DNA of 64,000 nt, taken from positions 1 through 64,000 of the forward strand of contig CAWJJO010000001.1 of assembly GCA_963843285.1 (NCBI GenBank), read 5' to 3'. Shown one piece after another: positions 35,245 through 45,049 of the stretch. The stretch comes from CAZDDB01 sp963843285. Its GTDB lineage: Bacteria; Acidobacteriota; HRBIN11; JAKEFK01. Position 1 is the stretch's first letter. Each line of letters starts with the position of its first letter. The notes beneath the pieces were generated by a model. That model searched no databases and was not told where the DNA came from. It saw only the letters and a program-made list of their open reading frames with translations. A program made the translations under genes and the position numbers.

Positions 35245-38200
35245 GTCCAAGTACACCGGAACAGATGCCGTAACATCTTACAAAACTCTCTCTGCTGAAT
35301 TCCAAAAATGGGAGCAGCGGGGAAGGGGCTGGGCCATATGGCCCTATCCGGTTGACCTTGAGCCGCCCTTCCGCCCCTTCTATTTCCATGGTCAACATCG
35401 TCCAGAAGCCTCGGACGACGGCAGAAAATCTACATTCATGAGCGGTCTTATTGACCGCTTCATTGGCCACAACAATGAACCGTACGCTTCGTATGCATCT
35501 TTCGCAGAACAAGAACCACAGCCCAAAGAAGTCCAGTCTCGTTCACTCAGTTTCCTGCAATTCACTTTGTCTCCTGGACTACTAAACAACAAAGAAAACC
35601 TGAATCATCTGCTTCACGCCTTGCTGTCACGCTCCTCTCCCATCAGTTTTGAAATCGTCGCAGACTCCCAGGCGATCCTCATGCAGATCGCTTGTGCCGC
35701 CTATGACAACTTCGAACTCTCACATGTCATCTCTTCTCATCTGCCAAACGCGATCACAAGAGTAGCTCCTGACTTCATCAATGAGCACTGGAATTCATCC
35801 AACGTATCCCTTGTAGTGGACTTCGGACTGTATAGCGAATTCATGCGCCCTTTGAAAACTCATCATCATTTAGATCCCGATCCTTTGTTGGGTGTGTTTA
35901 CTGCCCTATCAAATTTGCAATCCAGTGAATTCGCGGCTCTCCAGATCCTCTTTCAACCTTGCCGCTATGCCTGGGCTGAAAGCATGCTTCGTTCGGTGTC
36001 TGATTTTCAAGGACATGATTTTTTTGTCGACGCTCCCGAACTTCTCTCCTTAACCAACCAAAAGATTTCACAAAATCTTAACGCTGTTGTTATCCGGGCA
36101 CGCGTATGTTCACATGCCAGCTACCGGCTCCATGAAATTCTCCAGAACATCAGTCTCGCCCTCGCGTCTGATGCTGGACCTCAAGACAATTTTCTGGTCC
36201 CTTTGGAAAATGACGGGTATACAAACCAAGAGCACGAATGTGATTTTTTGAACCGCCAAAGTCGCCGTTGTGGCATGATCCTGAATAATGATGAGCTGCT
36301 TTCTTTCGTCCATCTCCCATCATCGAAATCGGCTATTACAAAGCTCTTTCAAGAACAAAGAGTTACAAAATCTGCTCCCGCAATTGCCCTAGGCTCTCAA
36401 TTTCTTCTTGGCGAAAATATCCACCAACAAACAGCGCAAACCGTTACACTCAGCCCGGAACAGCGTTTGCGTCACACATATATCATCGGAGCATCCGGAA
36501 CAGGCAAATCAACTCTGATGCTGAACATGATCGTTCAGGATATGCAGTGCGGGAATGGGATTGCCGTTTTGGATCCACATGGTGACCTCATAGAAGAAGT
36601 CCTGACAAACACTCCTGAACATCGGATAAAAGACGTGATTGTCTTTGATCCATCGGATGAACAGTTTTCCATACCCTTCAACATCCTTTCGGCCCATTCT
36701 GAATCCGAAAAAATCTTGCTTTCTTCTGATCTGGTCGCTGCATTCAGAATGCTGTCCACGAGTTGGGGCGATCAGATGAACTCCATACTTGCCAATGCGA
36801 TCATTGCTTTTCTGGAAAGTAAAACTGGCGGAACATTGGCCGATCTCCGTCGATTCCTTATCGAACCGGATTATAGGAAACACTTCCTCGAAACCGTTAC
36901 CGATCCCGAGGTCGTCTATTACTGGCAGAAGGAGTTTTCCTTTTTATCCGGCAAACCCCAGGGACCTATTCTGACCAGACTCGATACTTTCCTCCGCCCC
37001 AAGCTCATTCGGAACATGGTCTGTCAAAAAGAAAATTGCCTCGATTTCCGGGCGATCATGGATCGCAAACAGATTTTCCTAGCAAAGCTTGCCCATGGAA
37101 CCATCGGCGAGGAGAATGCCTATCTCTTGGGCAGTTTTATTGTTTCCAAACTTCATCAAGCCGCGATGGGCCGACAGAACGTACAGCAATCACAACGAAA
37201 TCCCTTCTTCGTCTATATCGATGAATTTCACCATTTCATAACCCCTTCACTTGCTTCAGCGGTTTCTGGTGACCGGAAGTATAACCTCGGGCTGATCTTG
37301 GCACACCAAGAACTACGACAATTATCCAACCGGGACAGCGATGTCGCTGGCGCAGTTATGAGTAATCCCTACACCCGGATTTGCTTTCGGGTTGGCGATT
37401 CGGATGCCTATAAACTCAAGGACGGATTCTCCTCATTCGATGCGAAAGATCTTATGAATCTTGGCACGGGCGAAGCGATCTGCCGGATTGAACGGTCCGA
37501 ATATGACTTCAATCTAACAGTTCCTAAGGCACTAGGCCAGCTCACCACAGGTTCAGCAGACAAGCGCGAACGCATTATCAATCTTTCCCGAACCAACTAC
37601 GCCAAACCGATTGAACAGATCCCTCTCAAAATCGAAGAACCCCCAATACGGGAATTGCCCGTTCATTTTCCCCACCAACCCCTTCCGCCAGCTCCAAGTC
37701 CTATTTCGCACAGCACTCCGCGCTTCACCCCATCTGAACCCATGCCAGGGCGAGGAGGACAACAGCACAAATACCTGCAACACCTTCTAAAACGCATTGC
37801 CGAGGAAAAGGGTTTCCGGGCTACTATTGAAGAGCACATCCTCGAAAGCGGAGGAAGCGTTGATCTTGGGCTAGCAAAAGAGAACCTACGAATTGCCTGC
37901 GAGATTTCATTGGCTTCTACGCCGGATCAGGAACTCGCAAATATCTCAAAGTGTGCAAAGGCCGGTTATCATCATATTCTCTTGATCACTCCTACTTCCA
38001 GAATGGTTCATAAGTTTGATGAAATAACCCACACACTTGATGCTGCCGTTCTTGCCAAATTATCAATACTCACACCGGAACAGTTCAAGGAACGTCTTGA
38101 GCAAATCGATAACGGCATCATCCAGACAACAAACACAATAAAGGGATACAAGGTCAAGGTTCAGTATCAGGCTGTCGCCCAACAAGACAAGAACCGCCAG

Positions 38201-38254
38201 GAGGGGGCGGTCGGAGATGTTATTCTGAAGGCGTTACGGAGGTTGCAGAAGTGA
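35231..38254 (+). CDS. Type IV coupling/conjugation ATPase (TraG/VirD4-HerA type)
   Basis: 1007 residues from GTG at 35231. Walker A is GASGTGKST (420-428), followed by AVLDPHGDLIEEVL. Walker B is FFVYIDEFHHF with Asp664-Glu665, then LGLILAHQELRQL and a final arginine-rich block. The first ~400 residues are a separate domain without membrane helices; the membrane anchor may be the overlapping upstream protein. Residues ~850-1007 form an extra domain that starts GGQQHKYLQHLLKRIAEEKG and has VDLGLAKENLRIACEIS. This recalls a PD-(D/E)XK nuclease core but lacks the Lys. It drives DNA through a conjugation channel. Confidence 0.85.
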   Translation: MLRNKSKYTGTDAVTSYKTLSAEFQKWEQRGRGWAIWPYPVDLEPPFRPFYFHGQHRPEASDDGRKSTFMSGLIDRFIGHNNEPYASYASFAEQEPQPKEVQSRSLSFLQFTLSPGLLNNKENLNHLLHALLSRSSPISFEIVADSQAILMQIACAAYDNFELSHVISSHLPNAITRVAPDFINEHWNSSNVSLVVDFGLYSEFMRPLKTHHHLDPDPLLGVFTALSNLQSSEFAALQILFQPCRYAWAESMLRSVSDFQGHDFFVDAPELLSLTNQKISQNLNAVVIRARVCSHASYRLHEILQNISLALASDAGPQDNFLVPLENDGYTNQEHECDFLNRQSRRCGMILNNDELLSFVHLPSSKSAITKLFQEQRVTKSAPAIALGSQFLLGENIHQQTAQTVTLSPEQRLRHTYIIGASGTGKSTLMLNMIVQDMQCGNGIAVLDPHGDLIEEVLTNTPEHRIKDVIVFDPSDEQFSIPFNILSAHSESEKILLSSDLVAAFRMLSTSWGDQMNSILANAIIAFLESKTGGTLADLRRFLIEPDYRKHFLETVTDPEVVYYWQKEFSFLSGKPQGPILTRLDTFLRPKLIRNMVCQKENCLDFRAIMDRKQIFLAKLAHGTIGEENAYLLGSFIVSKLHQAAMGRQNVQQSQRNPFFVYIDEFHHFITPSLASAVSGDRKYNLGLILAHQELRQLSNRDSDVAGAVMSNPYTRICFRVGDSDAYKLKDGFSSFDAKDLMNLGTGEAICRIERSEYDFNLTVPKALGQLTTGSADKRERIINLSRTNYAKPIEQIPLKIEEPPIRELPVHFPHQPLPPAPSPISHSTPRFTPSEPMPGRGGQQHKYLQHLLKRIAEEKGFRATIEEHILESGGSVDLGLAKENLRIACEISLASTPDQELANISKCAKAGYHHILLITPTSRMVHKFDEITHTLDAAVLAKLSILTPEQFKERLEQIDNGIIQTTNTIKGYKVKVQYQAVAQQDKNRQEGAVGDVILKALRRLQK

Positions 38255-38324
38255 ACTCGCCGTTTCCACTCGTCAGGGAAGCAATGAGCAAATAACTATT
38301 AAATTCACTAAGAGAATTTAGATA

Positions 38325-38887
38325 ATGGATCAACAGAAAACAAGAAACATTATTTTGATTGATCAGGATGGTCTCTCGCAAACTTCGAACAAGGTTTTCT
38401 GGATAAATGGATTCAACTTAATCCTAAGCTATCTTTTGTTCCTCTCAATGAACGCAAATCCTTTCACGTGCGTGACGACTACCCCAAAGAAATCGCCGAT
38501 AAAGTCGAAGCTATTTACCTCTCACCAGGATTTTATCGTAACCTTCCACCTACCGACGGCGCAATCGGGGCAATTCGTCAAATGAAGCAACTTTCTTATG
38601 AAATTTGGATCTGTTCTGCACCCTTATCAAAATATGAGAATTGTATTCTTGAGAAATACGAATGGGTGGACCAATATCTTGGTGGCGAATTCACGAAACG
38701 CATTATTTTGACTAAGGACAAAACACTGATCAAGGGGAATTATTTGATCGATGATCGGCCAATTATTGATGGGAGCGTTGTACCGGAATGGCAACACATC
38801 CTGTTCGACGCCCCATATAACCAGAGCCCAAATACAACTTGCGGAAGACTACGGAAGTGGAGCGATTGGTCAGCTCTACTCGTATAA
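38325..38887 (+). pseudogene. 5'-deoxyribonucleotidase (NT5C family), frameshifted
   Basis: The first frame gives RNIILIDQDG, the HAD nucleophile motif (Asp-x-Asp). The frame +2 away continues EQGFLDKWIQLNP, VRDDYPKEIADKVEAIYLSP, WICSAPLSKYENCILEKYEW, RIILTKDKTLIKG, LIDDRPI and FDAPYN. This is the complete signature series of the NT5C 5'(3')-deoxyribonucleotidase family, which removes phosphate from dNMPs. One base is missing near 38372 (after DQDG). Restored, the protein has about 187 residues, the normal family length. The rest is well conserved, so this is either a fresh mutation or an assembly error. Confidence 0.75.
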
Positions 38888-38896
38888 ATGTTCTTT

Positions 38897-40594
38897 TTAG
38901 ATGACTATGTTCACAACTTGATTAATCCAAGCTGACGGGGATGCTATTTCACCTTTCAGAAAAGACGCAATCTCTCCGAATGATCGATCCAGATCCGCCG
39001 CATCCGGAAGAACCGATACTCCCACCCGATCCGCCAGTTCAGAATACATTCCGGTCAGCGACTCGCGCCATCTCCGAATCTTTTCCTCCGTTACCACTTC
39101 ATTGTGTATCACCTCAAGACTATCTGGGCTACCACGATCAAGAAGACTGGAAGTTTTCTGCCCATCCACAAATTTCGTTACTTCATCTTCTGGACGACCC
39201 GATTTCTTGGTTAGACTCACTATCGTCGCCCTCCTCAATTCCTCAATAAATCTGGTTTTTTTCTTATTGTCGCTTCGTACGTACGCTACGAATTTATCGA
39301 CATCCGCAAGAAAATGAATAAACGCGCATCGTCTTTCGCTATTACCTTTAGCAAGCTTATTGCAATGCTCGATCTCTGCCCGTACACCCTCCGAAAACTT
39401 ACCCGAAGAATAAAGGGGACGAAAAACCAAGAAATAAATATTATGTGAAACCAGGAAATGGTCTCTTGCCGATACTTGCGATCCTATTTGATTTTCCAAA
39501 GCCCGAAGATAGATATTGTAATTCGAACTCCTTACGCCAGTGGAAAGAAACAGATCAGGATGATTCATATCCAAGCTGTTTTCTGGTTTTGCATAGAGCG
39601 ATTCGCCTAGTCCTTGAGGCACTGGCCATCTCTCTTCAAGCTTTGGTGTCCTCAAGCTCAATGGCCTTTTTCCTCTTGTCTTGCGAGCGATTCGATATTC
39701 ATCTATTCCAGTTGGCATAATGCTAGCTAAACCTAACGGTAGCAATTTCTCTTGTATTCCGTTAAATTGAAACACCACCTCTGGCCATCGATGCCGCCTA
39801 TCCCTCCGCTTGTCTCTCCGAGGCCGAGAAATCGGGTGAGATAAATACACACTTCTAGGCTCTAAATTCCTTAACCATTCAAGCGCTACAGCAACCGGCT
39901 GCTTCACGCTGTAAATTAAAAATTTTGCTCCTATCTGTTTAGCTAAAGATTCGGCCAAGAGAATATCTGAATGACGCCATGATAAAAGTGTTGACATTAT
40001 CCCGATCTGCCATTCAAGCGCGAGCCAACCCTTGACAGAATTCCCAAATTGAACTTCTCCCGTGTAACCCTCGTCATCCCACATTTCTGCCAAATAATCC
40101 GCCACTCGGTCTTCCTTAAAAAAAAGCTGACGCTCACACGTCAGCCTGTAGTAGACATCATAAATATCATCAATTAGCAGAAGAACATGCGACGGCTTAA
40201 ACCCCTCCATGCTCAATGAATCCACATCCATCGCCGAATAGACTTCGCTTCGCTTTCCGCCATACAGAGTCAGATGACAGGACAGAAAATTCAGCTGCCT
40301 CCCACCATTGTCTTTAAGCTGCAATACTGCTTCTCTGGCAGCATTTCTCCACAGTTCAATTACCTTATTGCGTGACAAATCCCAAGTGATATTCTTCATT
40401 GTCGGCCATCTATCATCCACCTCCGGCTTTCTAACGTCTACAGATTCAAGCGCTTTTCTGGCCTCATAGGATCTGCACAATATATCCTCCACATCTCGAT
40501 GTTCCTGCTCACTGGAACCAGCTGCCACTCTCAATCGTTGTACTCCATTCCCCAGCCCCACACCAGCCGGCGCGCAAATAACTACATAGCCCAC
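38897..40594 (-). CDS. Large protein of unknown function with P-loop-like N-terminus
   Basis: 565 residues from a GTG with AGGAAGAGG upstream. The N-terminus VVICAPAGVGLGNGVQRL looks like a nucleotide-binding loop, but the usual Lys-Ser/Thr is missing. SHVLLLIDDIYDVYYRL (~135-150) and FLIYSVKQPVAVALEWL (~230-247) resemble helices of P-loop kinases. VYLSHPISRPRR (~255) followed by PTGIDEYRI (~301) recalls the first strand of nucleoside deoxyribosyltransferases. The C-terminal ~200 residues are helical. It forms a two-gene unit with the small gene upstream and is convergent with a deoxyribonucleotidase gene. The nucleotide link is an inference. Confidence 0.55.
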   Translation of the reverse strand: MGYVVICAPAGVGLGNGVQRLRVAAGSSEQEHRDVEDILCRSYEARKALESVDVRKPEVDDRWPTMKNITWDLSRNKVIELWRNAAREAVLQLKDNGGRQLNFLSCHLTLYGGKRSEVYSAMDVDSLSMEGFKPSHVLLLIDDIYDVYYRLTCERQLFFKEDRVADYLAEMWDDEGYTGEVQFGNSVKGWLALEWQIGIMSTLLSWRHSDILLAESLAKQIGAKFLIYSVKQPVAVALEWLRNLEPRSVYLSHPISRPRRDKRRDRRHRWPEVVFQFNGIQEKLLPLGLASIMPTGIDEYRIARKTRGKRPLSLRTPKLEERWPVPQGLGESLYAKPENSLDMNHPDLFLSTGVRSSNYNIYLRALENQIGSQVSARDHFLVSHNIYFLVFRPLYSSGKFSEGVRAEIEHCNKLAKGNSERRCAFIHFLADVDKFVAYVRSDNKKKTRFIEELRRATIVSLTKKSGRPEDEVTKFVDGQKTSSLLDRGSPDSLEVIHNEVVTEEKIRRWRESLTGMYSELADRVGVSVLPDAADLDRSFGEIASFLKGEIASPSAWINQVVNIVI

Positions 40595-40606
40595 GGGAAC
40601 CTCTTC

Positions 40607-40843
40607 CTATAGCAAATGACTCTTCCGCAAAAATTCCTTGATCTCCTCAATGCCCACATACGATTCCATACCGACGACCAATTCTGGCCTGGAAATTCCG
40701 CTTACAGGAATTGAAACAAATAAGAATTTTGCCTTTATCAGCAGCTCGCCTATCTCATCGGCCTCACTCGATTCATTCACCCACAGTCTCGCGAGTTGAA
40801 TCTCCTTTTCCGAACTCTTTATCGACATATTTTCTCTTTCCAT
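40607..40843 (-). CDS. Small protein upstream of the P-loop-like gene
   Basis: 78 residues from the ATG at 40843, which has GGGAGG 6 bases upstream; an earlier ATG at 40849 is too close to that site. It is acidic and soluble, with KFLFVSIPVSGISRPELVVG in the middle and a helix at the end. It stops 12 bases before the 565-residue gene, so the two are co-expressed. No family recognised. Confidence 0.5.
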   Translation of the reverse strand: MERENMSIKSSEKEIQLARLWVNESSEADEIGELLIKAKFLFVSIPVSGISRPELVVGMESYVGIEEIKEFLRKSHLL

Positions 40844-40849
40844 AGACAT

Positions 40850-41909
40850 CCTCCCGATTTTGTCAATCTTACATCAAGTTCAATGAACCTTGTTAAAATA
40901 CTAGACAAAGCTATCCTCGAGGATCTCTTCTTCTAATTCAATGAACGCACATTCATATGGGGATTGCAATAGACGAACTGTGGATTTCTTAGACCCACAC
41001 ACGTAAGAAAAAGATCAGGAGCATTCACTCTTCGAGAATGGCTTTCCTGGAATTTTTTAGCCCGGGACCTGCGGAGACAAAGGTTTGCTGTTAGAGAGCC
41101 TGCACAATCGCGAGACCGTAGGATTTCAGTGAATCCTTTGTAGCGCCCAGTTCTGTGGCAACTGCAAAAAAGGTAGGATTTGGAGCATCGTTACTTTTCC
41201 AGGTATTCACGCGCAGACGTAGTCAACGATAACAAAAGAGGAACCTTCCGTTTCGCCGGTATTTTTACAGTTAGGGTCGAATTTTGAATAGTACATAACC
41301 CAACACCACGCTTTCAAACTCATGATGACATCTCAGCGCATGTGCGGAGCAGCGTTGGCGGAAGGACGACGAAGGAAAGGTGTGCGTAGGCAAGGTTGCG
41401 ATACGCATGGTTCAAGAAGCGATCCGCCGATTTTATAAGTTTCGTTTCGAATGCCACTAATTCGACCGTCATAAACGGAGCCTATCAAGTCAGTTTTCCT
41501 TGAAGATAGTAAAACTCAGACGCGATGTTTGAATGGGGAACGGAACCGTCCGGAGGAAATGCATTTTACCAAATCATCCATCATGAGAGGCTCCGATTTA
41601 TACATAAGTCGGTACCTCTTTCTCGTCCTACGTACTACAAACAACGTATTATGTCCATCGCATTCAACAACAAATATACGAGAATGGACTCTTGAATAGC
41701 AATTGCAGGAAATCTTCTTGCGCAAAAGACAGCCAGGAACTACTATTCTCTTGATCAAAATGAGTCGAGGTAATCACCTTCTTTCCGCTTTTTATCTGCA
41801 CGGTTTCTCCGAGCGGGAGAAAATTGCGGTTTATGAGCGGTCTTCGGGCCATTTATGACATCAAGAATCCAGACAACGTCACTGAAATATTCGGGCTACT
41901 ACTCCTTTC
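40850..41909. other. Decayed region with minus-strand coding-like scraps
   Basis: About 1.06 kb without an intact gene. On the minus strand I read scraps such as NTWKSNDAPNPTFFAVATEL ending LAIVQAL (about 41090-41210) and LVAFETKLIKSADRFLNHAY followed by HLSFVVLPP (about 41350-41480). Between 41516 and 41852, two overlapping frames may be one broken gene (MARRPLINRNFLPLGETVQI ... and ... ECDGHNTLFVVRRTRKRYR). None has a ribosome site. This is the start of a ~4.7 kb zone of gene remnants. Confidence 0.45.
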
Positions 41910-42396
41910 TTGGCTGATCCAGAGACCTTGTACGCATATCTGCACAATCAACACTTCCGTTTGCGCCCAAACGCTCAGCGCATCATCATGATGATTGATG
42001 GAATGAACACTCTTGCCAAAATCCTATTCTTGAACAATTGGTTTGCTGGATATACCTCCGAAGGGCCGCCCTTGCCACATCCGACAATCCCATTGTCATT
42101 CGCGGACCCGATGGTTGGGATACCAAAGCGCGACCGCTTGGAATTGCATCCCCAGAAGCTCTTAAAATCATGCCCCTAACAAAAAAGCCTGTTTGTTTAT
42201 GGCCTCCGACGGACCTCAAGGTCGAGCCGATCTCCCAGCGAACCTCGTTCACGACATAAACACAGATGTTGCAAAGCAGGCAGAGGAATGGGTCATTGCG
42301 CCCAAGAGAAACTTACTGGAACAATTAGTTACGGAGACTGGTCTTGACAAAGAGCCACCAGGGGCCGACAACTCAGGTAACAGAAAAAAGTTATGA
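41910..42396 (+). pseudogene. DUF4238-type gene remnant, several frameshifts
   Basis: Three frames in succession give ADPETLYAYLHNQHFRLRPN with RIIMMIDGMNTLAKILFLNNW, then ALATSDNPIVIRGPDG and SPEALKIMPLT, then INTDVAKQAEEWVIAPKRN. The order (W helix, TSDNPV/I motif, D...PL motif, closing N.....A..F/WV.A) is that of DUF4238 proteins. At least two frameshifts lie near 42040 and 42195, and the N-terminal part is missing. The last piece (from about 42275) is repeated at 50215-50305. Confidence 0.6.
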
Positions 42397-42455
42397 TGCC
42401 GAGAAAGACCGTAGTTTTATCGAAGTGCGAAAATTGCGCTAATTCCGAACTTGCA

Positions 42456-42484
42456 GAAAAAAAAAAGCGGGCTTTAGGCCCGCT
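42456..42484 (-). terminator. Terminator after the first XRE-regulator copy
   Basis: AGCGGGC (42466-42472) pairs with GCCCGCT (42478-42484) over a 5-base loop. A 10-base A run precedes it on the plus strand, which is a T run for minus-strand transcripts. A diverged equivalent is at 50391-50419. Confidence 0.6.
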
Positions 42485-42559
42485 AAAAACCTTCCGATGT
42501 TCTGACCACCAATCTTCATACAATTCTTTAATCGAGCTACCCCGCCCGTTCCACTATCG

Positions 42560-42844
42560 TTACCAGACTAAATCTTGCACCAAGAAACTGGCTGCGGAAA
42601 AGGACAGTAGCCTAGGAACTCTATGATCCGGGGGACAAGATTTTGAGCCGGAGGATGTAGATTCGCTCCCAATTGTGGATGGTGGCGATATCAACTCCGA
42701 TCTGGTCGGCACCTGTCTTTGGAACAGCTTGAGATCGATTCTCCGCTTCTTGAGGTGGTCTCCCCATGTCTTCGGTTCATAAGGATAGCCCTTTCCCTTG
42801 GGTCTTTTCGCCCTTCTCCACAGTATTGCAAAATGGCAACGCAA
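42560..42844 (-). pseudogene. XRE-family regulator, degraded copy A
   Basis: The frame reads KGKGYPYEPKTWGDHLKKRR, then DLKLFQRQV, the beginning of a helix-turn-helix protein. It then derails: the next frames carry the rest of the HTH, and the frame runs out in nonsense. The intact equivalent at 50509-50844 reads VAEQIGVDIATIHNWERN at this place. The 5' side abuts ATGGCAACGCAAGCATG, the start of the ComM-like fragment seen intact at 50775. Confidence 0.6.
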
Positions 42845-42890
42845 GCATGCGTGTTGCTGACTTGAGTCAAGATGAGCTAAACAGCAGCCG

Positions 42891-43085
42891 CTACCGCAGA
42901 CTACGAAATGCTACTTTGGCAGTGGCTTTATATCCTTTATCGCTGGGATGAAGAGTTCCCCAAATTGTCTCCTTGAATATCTTTTGACTGCTTGAATAAA
43001 TTGACCATCCTATCATCAACACACTTTTGAATGTGGCCGAAATCAAACTCACCCGTATACGATTTGACCCAAACTATGTTTGTAT
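42891..43085 (-). pseudogene. SGNH/GDSL-hydrolase-like C-terminal scrap
   Basis: The minus-strand frame IFKETIWGTLHPSDKGYKAT, ending at TAG (42891-42893), resembles the closing D/HP..KGH motif of SGNH hydrolases. A neighbouring frame upstream (FGHIQKCVDDRMVNLF) may belong to it. No start, no ribosome site. Low confidence. Confidence 0.3.
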
Positions 43086-43134
43086 GTACACGGTAATTTG
43101 ATTAAAATAGCTTTACTATTTGGAGAAGGAACGC

Positions 43135-44503
43135 ATGCCAGAGAAGAAGACAAAAGAGGAATGGTTCGAGAGTTTTGAGTTGGAAGGACTTGAGAACGTA
43201 CGACGAGATTATTCGACCGATCGGTGGAAACAGACTTGATCCTGAGGTTCATGAATATGCCCGACAGTGGATAAAGACTCAGCTCGCGAAATCTGGCGCC
43301 GGAGAGCGATCGACAGTTCCTTCTTGGTTTCAAATCGCCGGTTTCATTCTGCTTGCATTCACCATATTGTTTCTTATGTCTCTAGTCGTGGCGGCAGTCA
43401 ACGACAAACCGCTAAAAGACTGTGGAACTCGCCAATTAGTTGTTTTTATTTTGGGTTTGACGGTTGGTGGTGCAGTCTACTTTTTAGGTGGAGACGCGGC
43501 TGTAAAAGGAAACATTCCATTGGGTGCTGCAAAGGAGCACCCTCTCGTAGTGTCAGCAACCGGCGGAATCGCTGCCATATTGATTACATTCTTGCTTGGT
43601 CATCAGCTATACGCTGCTAATTGCAATGAACAAATCGTTGACCCCGATCCTACGAGTCCGTTTTCAATCTATATTGCCTGTAAAACTGAAAGCGCAATTA
43701 GTGTCCAAACTTACAATTTTCCATACCAAGATATCAAGACAAAATCATCACAACCGGATGCCTTCTCCAAGCTTGTTAATAGTTTACCTAATCGCTCTTG
43801 CGAAACGGCAGGCGCTAGTATCTTTAGGGTCAAAGATGAATTACGTTTATCGCCCGGTGGGGACCTTACCGCAACAGAAGGAAATAATACTGCCGTTATC
43901 GTAATCCCCCAGCCAGTACTGAAGGAATTCGATAATGATCCCCATCTCGCATTTTCCGTTGTTCATAGTCAGATTCGGAAGGGACTTTCTGAAGGGCAAT
44001 CGAAAGAAAATCCCCCCATTCAAACGGACGTTCCAGATGCATTCCGTGACGCCACCGGTCAAATAAATTATCCGAGCCCTGGTGCAACCCTTAACACAAG
44101 CTTCAATGCATACGGCACGGCTCAGAACGTCGGGAAGAGTGTTCACCTCTGGCTTTTAGTTGAGATTAATGGAAGATACTGGCCGAAGGAGAGTCGTGTC
44201 GTGGTTGACACAAATAGCGTATGGCATACTCAAGTGTTCGAAGACGGCACCCCTGAGCGATTTGAACTCTCGCTATGGGCCGCGAACCAGCAGGCGAATC
44301 AGCAATTAATCGCGTGGCTTGAAGCCGGCTCGGAGACGGGAAACTTTCCTGAATTTAAGCTTCTTCCCGGCATGAAGCGACTTTCCCGGGTCGATGGATT
44401 ACGAACCGCACCTTTAGTCGATGGATTACGAACCGCACCTTTACCAGAAGATGGTAACCCCAAATCGCAACTCACAAGTATCTTTCAGGTTCGGGAAAAT
44501 TGA
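43135..44503 (+). CDS. Membrane-anchored protein of unknown function, frameshifted near its start
   Basis: GGAGAAGG stands 5-6 bases before the ATG at 43135, which reads MPEKKTKEEWFESFELEGLE and stops at 43237. The +1 frame, open from 43175 to 44503, continues with IGGNRLDPEVHEYARQWI and encodes the main body. One extra base near 43205-43225 separates them. The body has three hydrophobic segments (about residues 52-72, 85-105 and 128-147 of the long frame) and then a ~290-residue outward-looking domain. Near the C-terminus nine residues (VDGLRTAPL) are exactly doubled. No family recognised. It sits inside the putative insertion. Confidence 0.55.
44390..44443 (+). repeat. Exact tandem duplication of 27 bases in coding sequence
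   Basis: Two identical 27-base units (44390-44416 and 44417-44443) begin GTCGATGGATTACGAACC. Each encodes VDGLRTAPL, so the frame is kept. The identity suggests a recent slippage event. Confidence 0.9.
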
Positions 44504-44542
44504 ACCATCACACTACGTGTACTTTAAGAGCGCTTCCCTGTG

Positions 44543-44655
44543 CATTTTCCGGCCAAGTCGGCCACCATTTCCGGTTTCATTCCGGCCACCCTTTCCGGAG
44601 CCATTCCGGCCACCTGATCCGGCGGTAAGCCGGCCACCCCTCTCGGGGTAGAGTG
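44543..44655. repeat. GGCCAC repeat block resembling IS21-family end sequences
   Basis: Five to six imperfect units of the type ATTCCGGCCACC or CCGGCCAAG are packed in ~110 bases. Similar arrays of CCGGCCA repeats are familiar from the ends of IS21-family elements downstream of istB. No istA or istB remains in the window, so this would be an orphan end. It lies inside the putative 42857-45051 insertion. Confidence 0.4.
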
Positions 44656-44670
44656 GCGCTGGATAACTGA

Positions 44671-45049
44671 CTAAGCTGATCGAACCAAGAAGAGGAGGTT
44701 CGATGTCAGCTGCGCGACATAACTTCCGTTGCCCGTGACAATTGCGCTTACCTCCGCCTTGTAACCCCTCTTGAAGGTTCGGGTGGTCTGTCCAGCGCAA
44801 CCCTTTGCTTGGGAGTATTCAACCTCACCTAACTTAGTCCCTCCAACTGCCTGACCGTTCAGCGTAAGCGATGGACTTGAATTCGTGTTGAACGTTCCCC
44901 AGTACAGGAAGGCGTGTTTGATGTTTGCGCCTGGTGCTATGGCACCGACTGTTATATTTCCTGAAAATCCGTCAAATAGTTGAGTACTATCTACGGTAAA
45001 CCCCCCGTGGACTGAGAGATTGTACGTTTGAGTAATGGTGCCATCAGTG
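44671..45049 (-). pseudogene. Truncated secreted beta-sandwich protein fragment
   Basis: A frame of ~125 codons without any start reads VHGGFTVDSTQLFDGFSGNI, then IKHAFLYWGTFNT, SPSLTLNGQAVGGTKLGEVE and YKAEVSAIVTGNGSY, ending at TAG (44671-44673). The A-YLYWG ... TLNG ... V..GNG.Y series is typical of secreted DUF11/DUF3344-like beta domains. The upstream side is cut at about 45050 by the ComM-like fragment in the opposite orientation. Not expressed as such. Confidence 0.5.
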
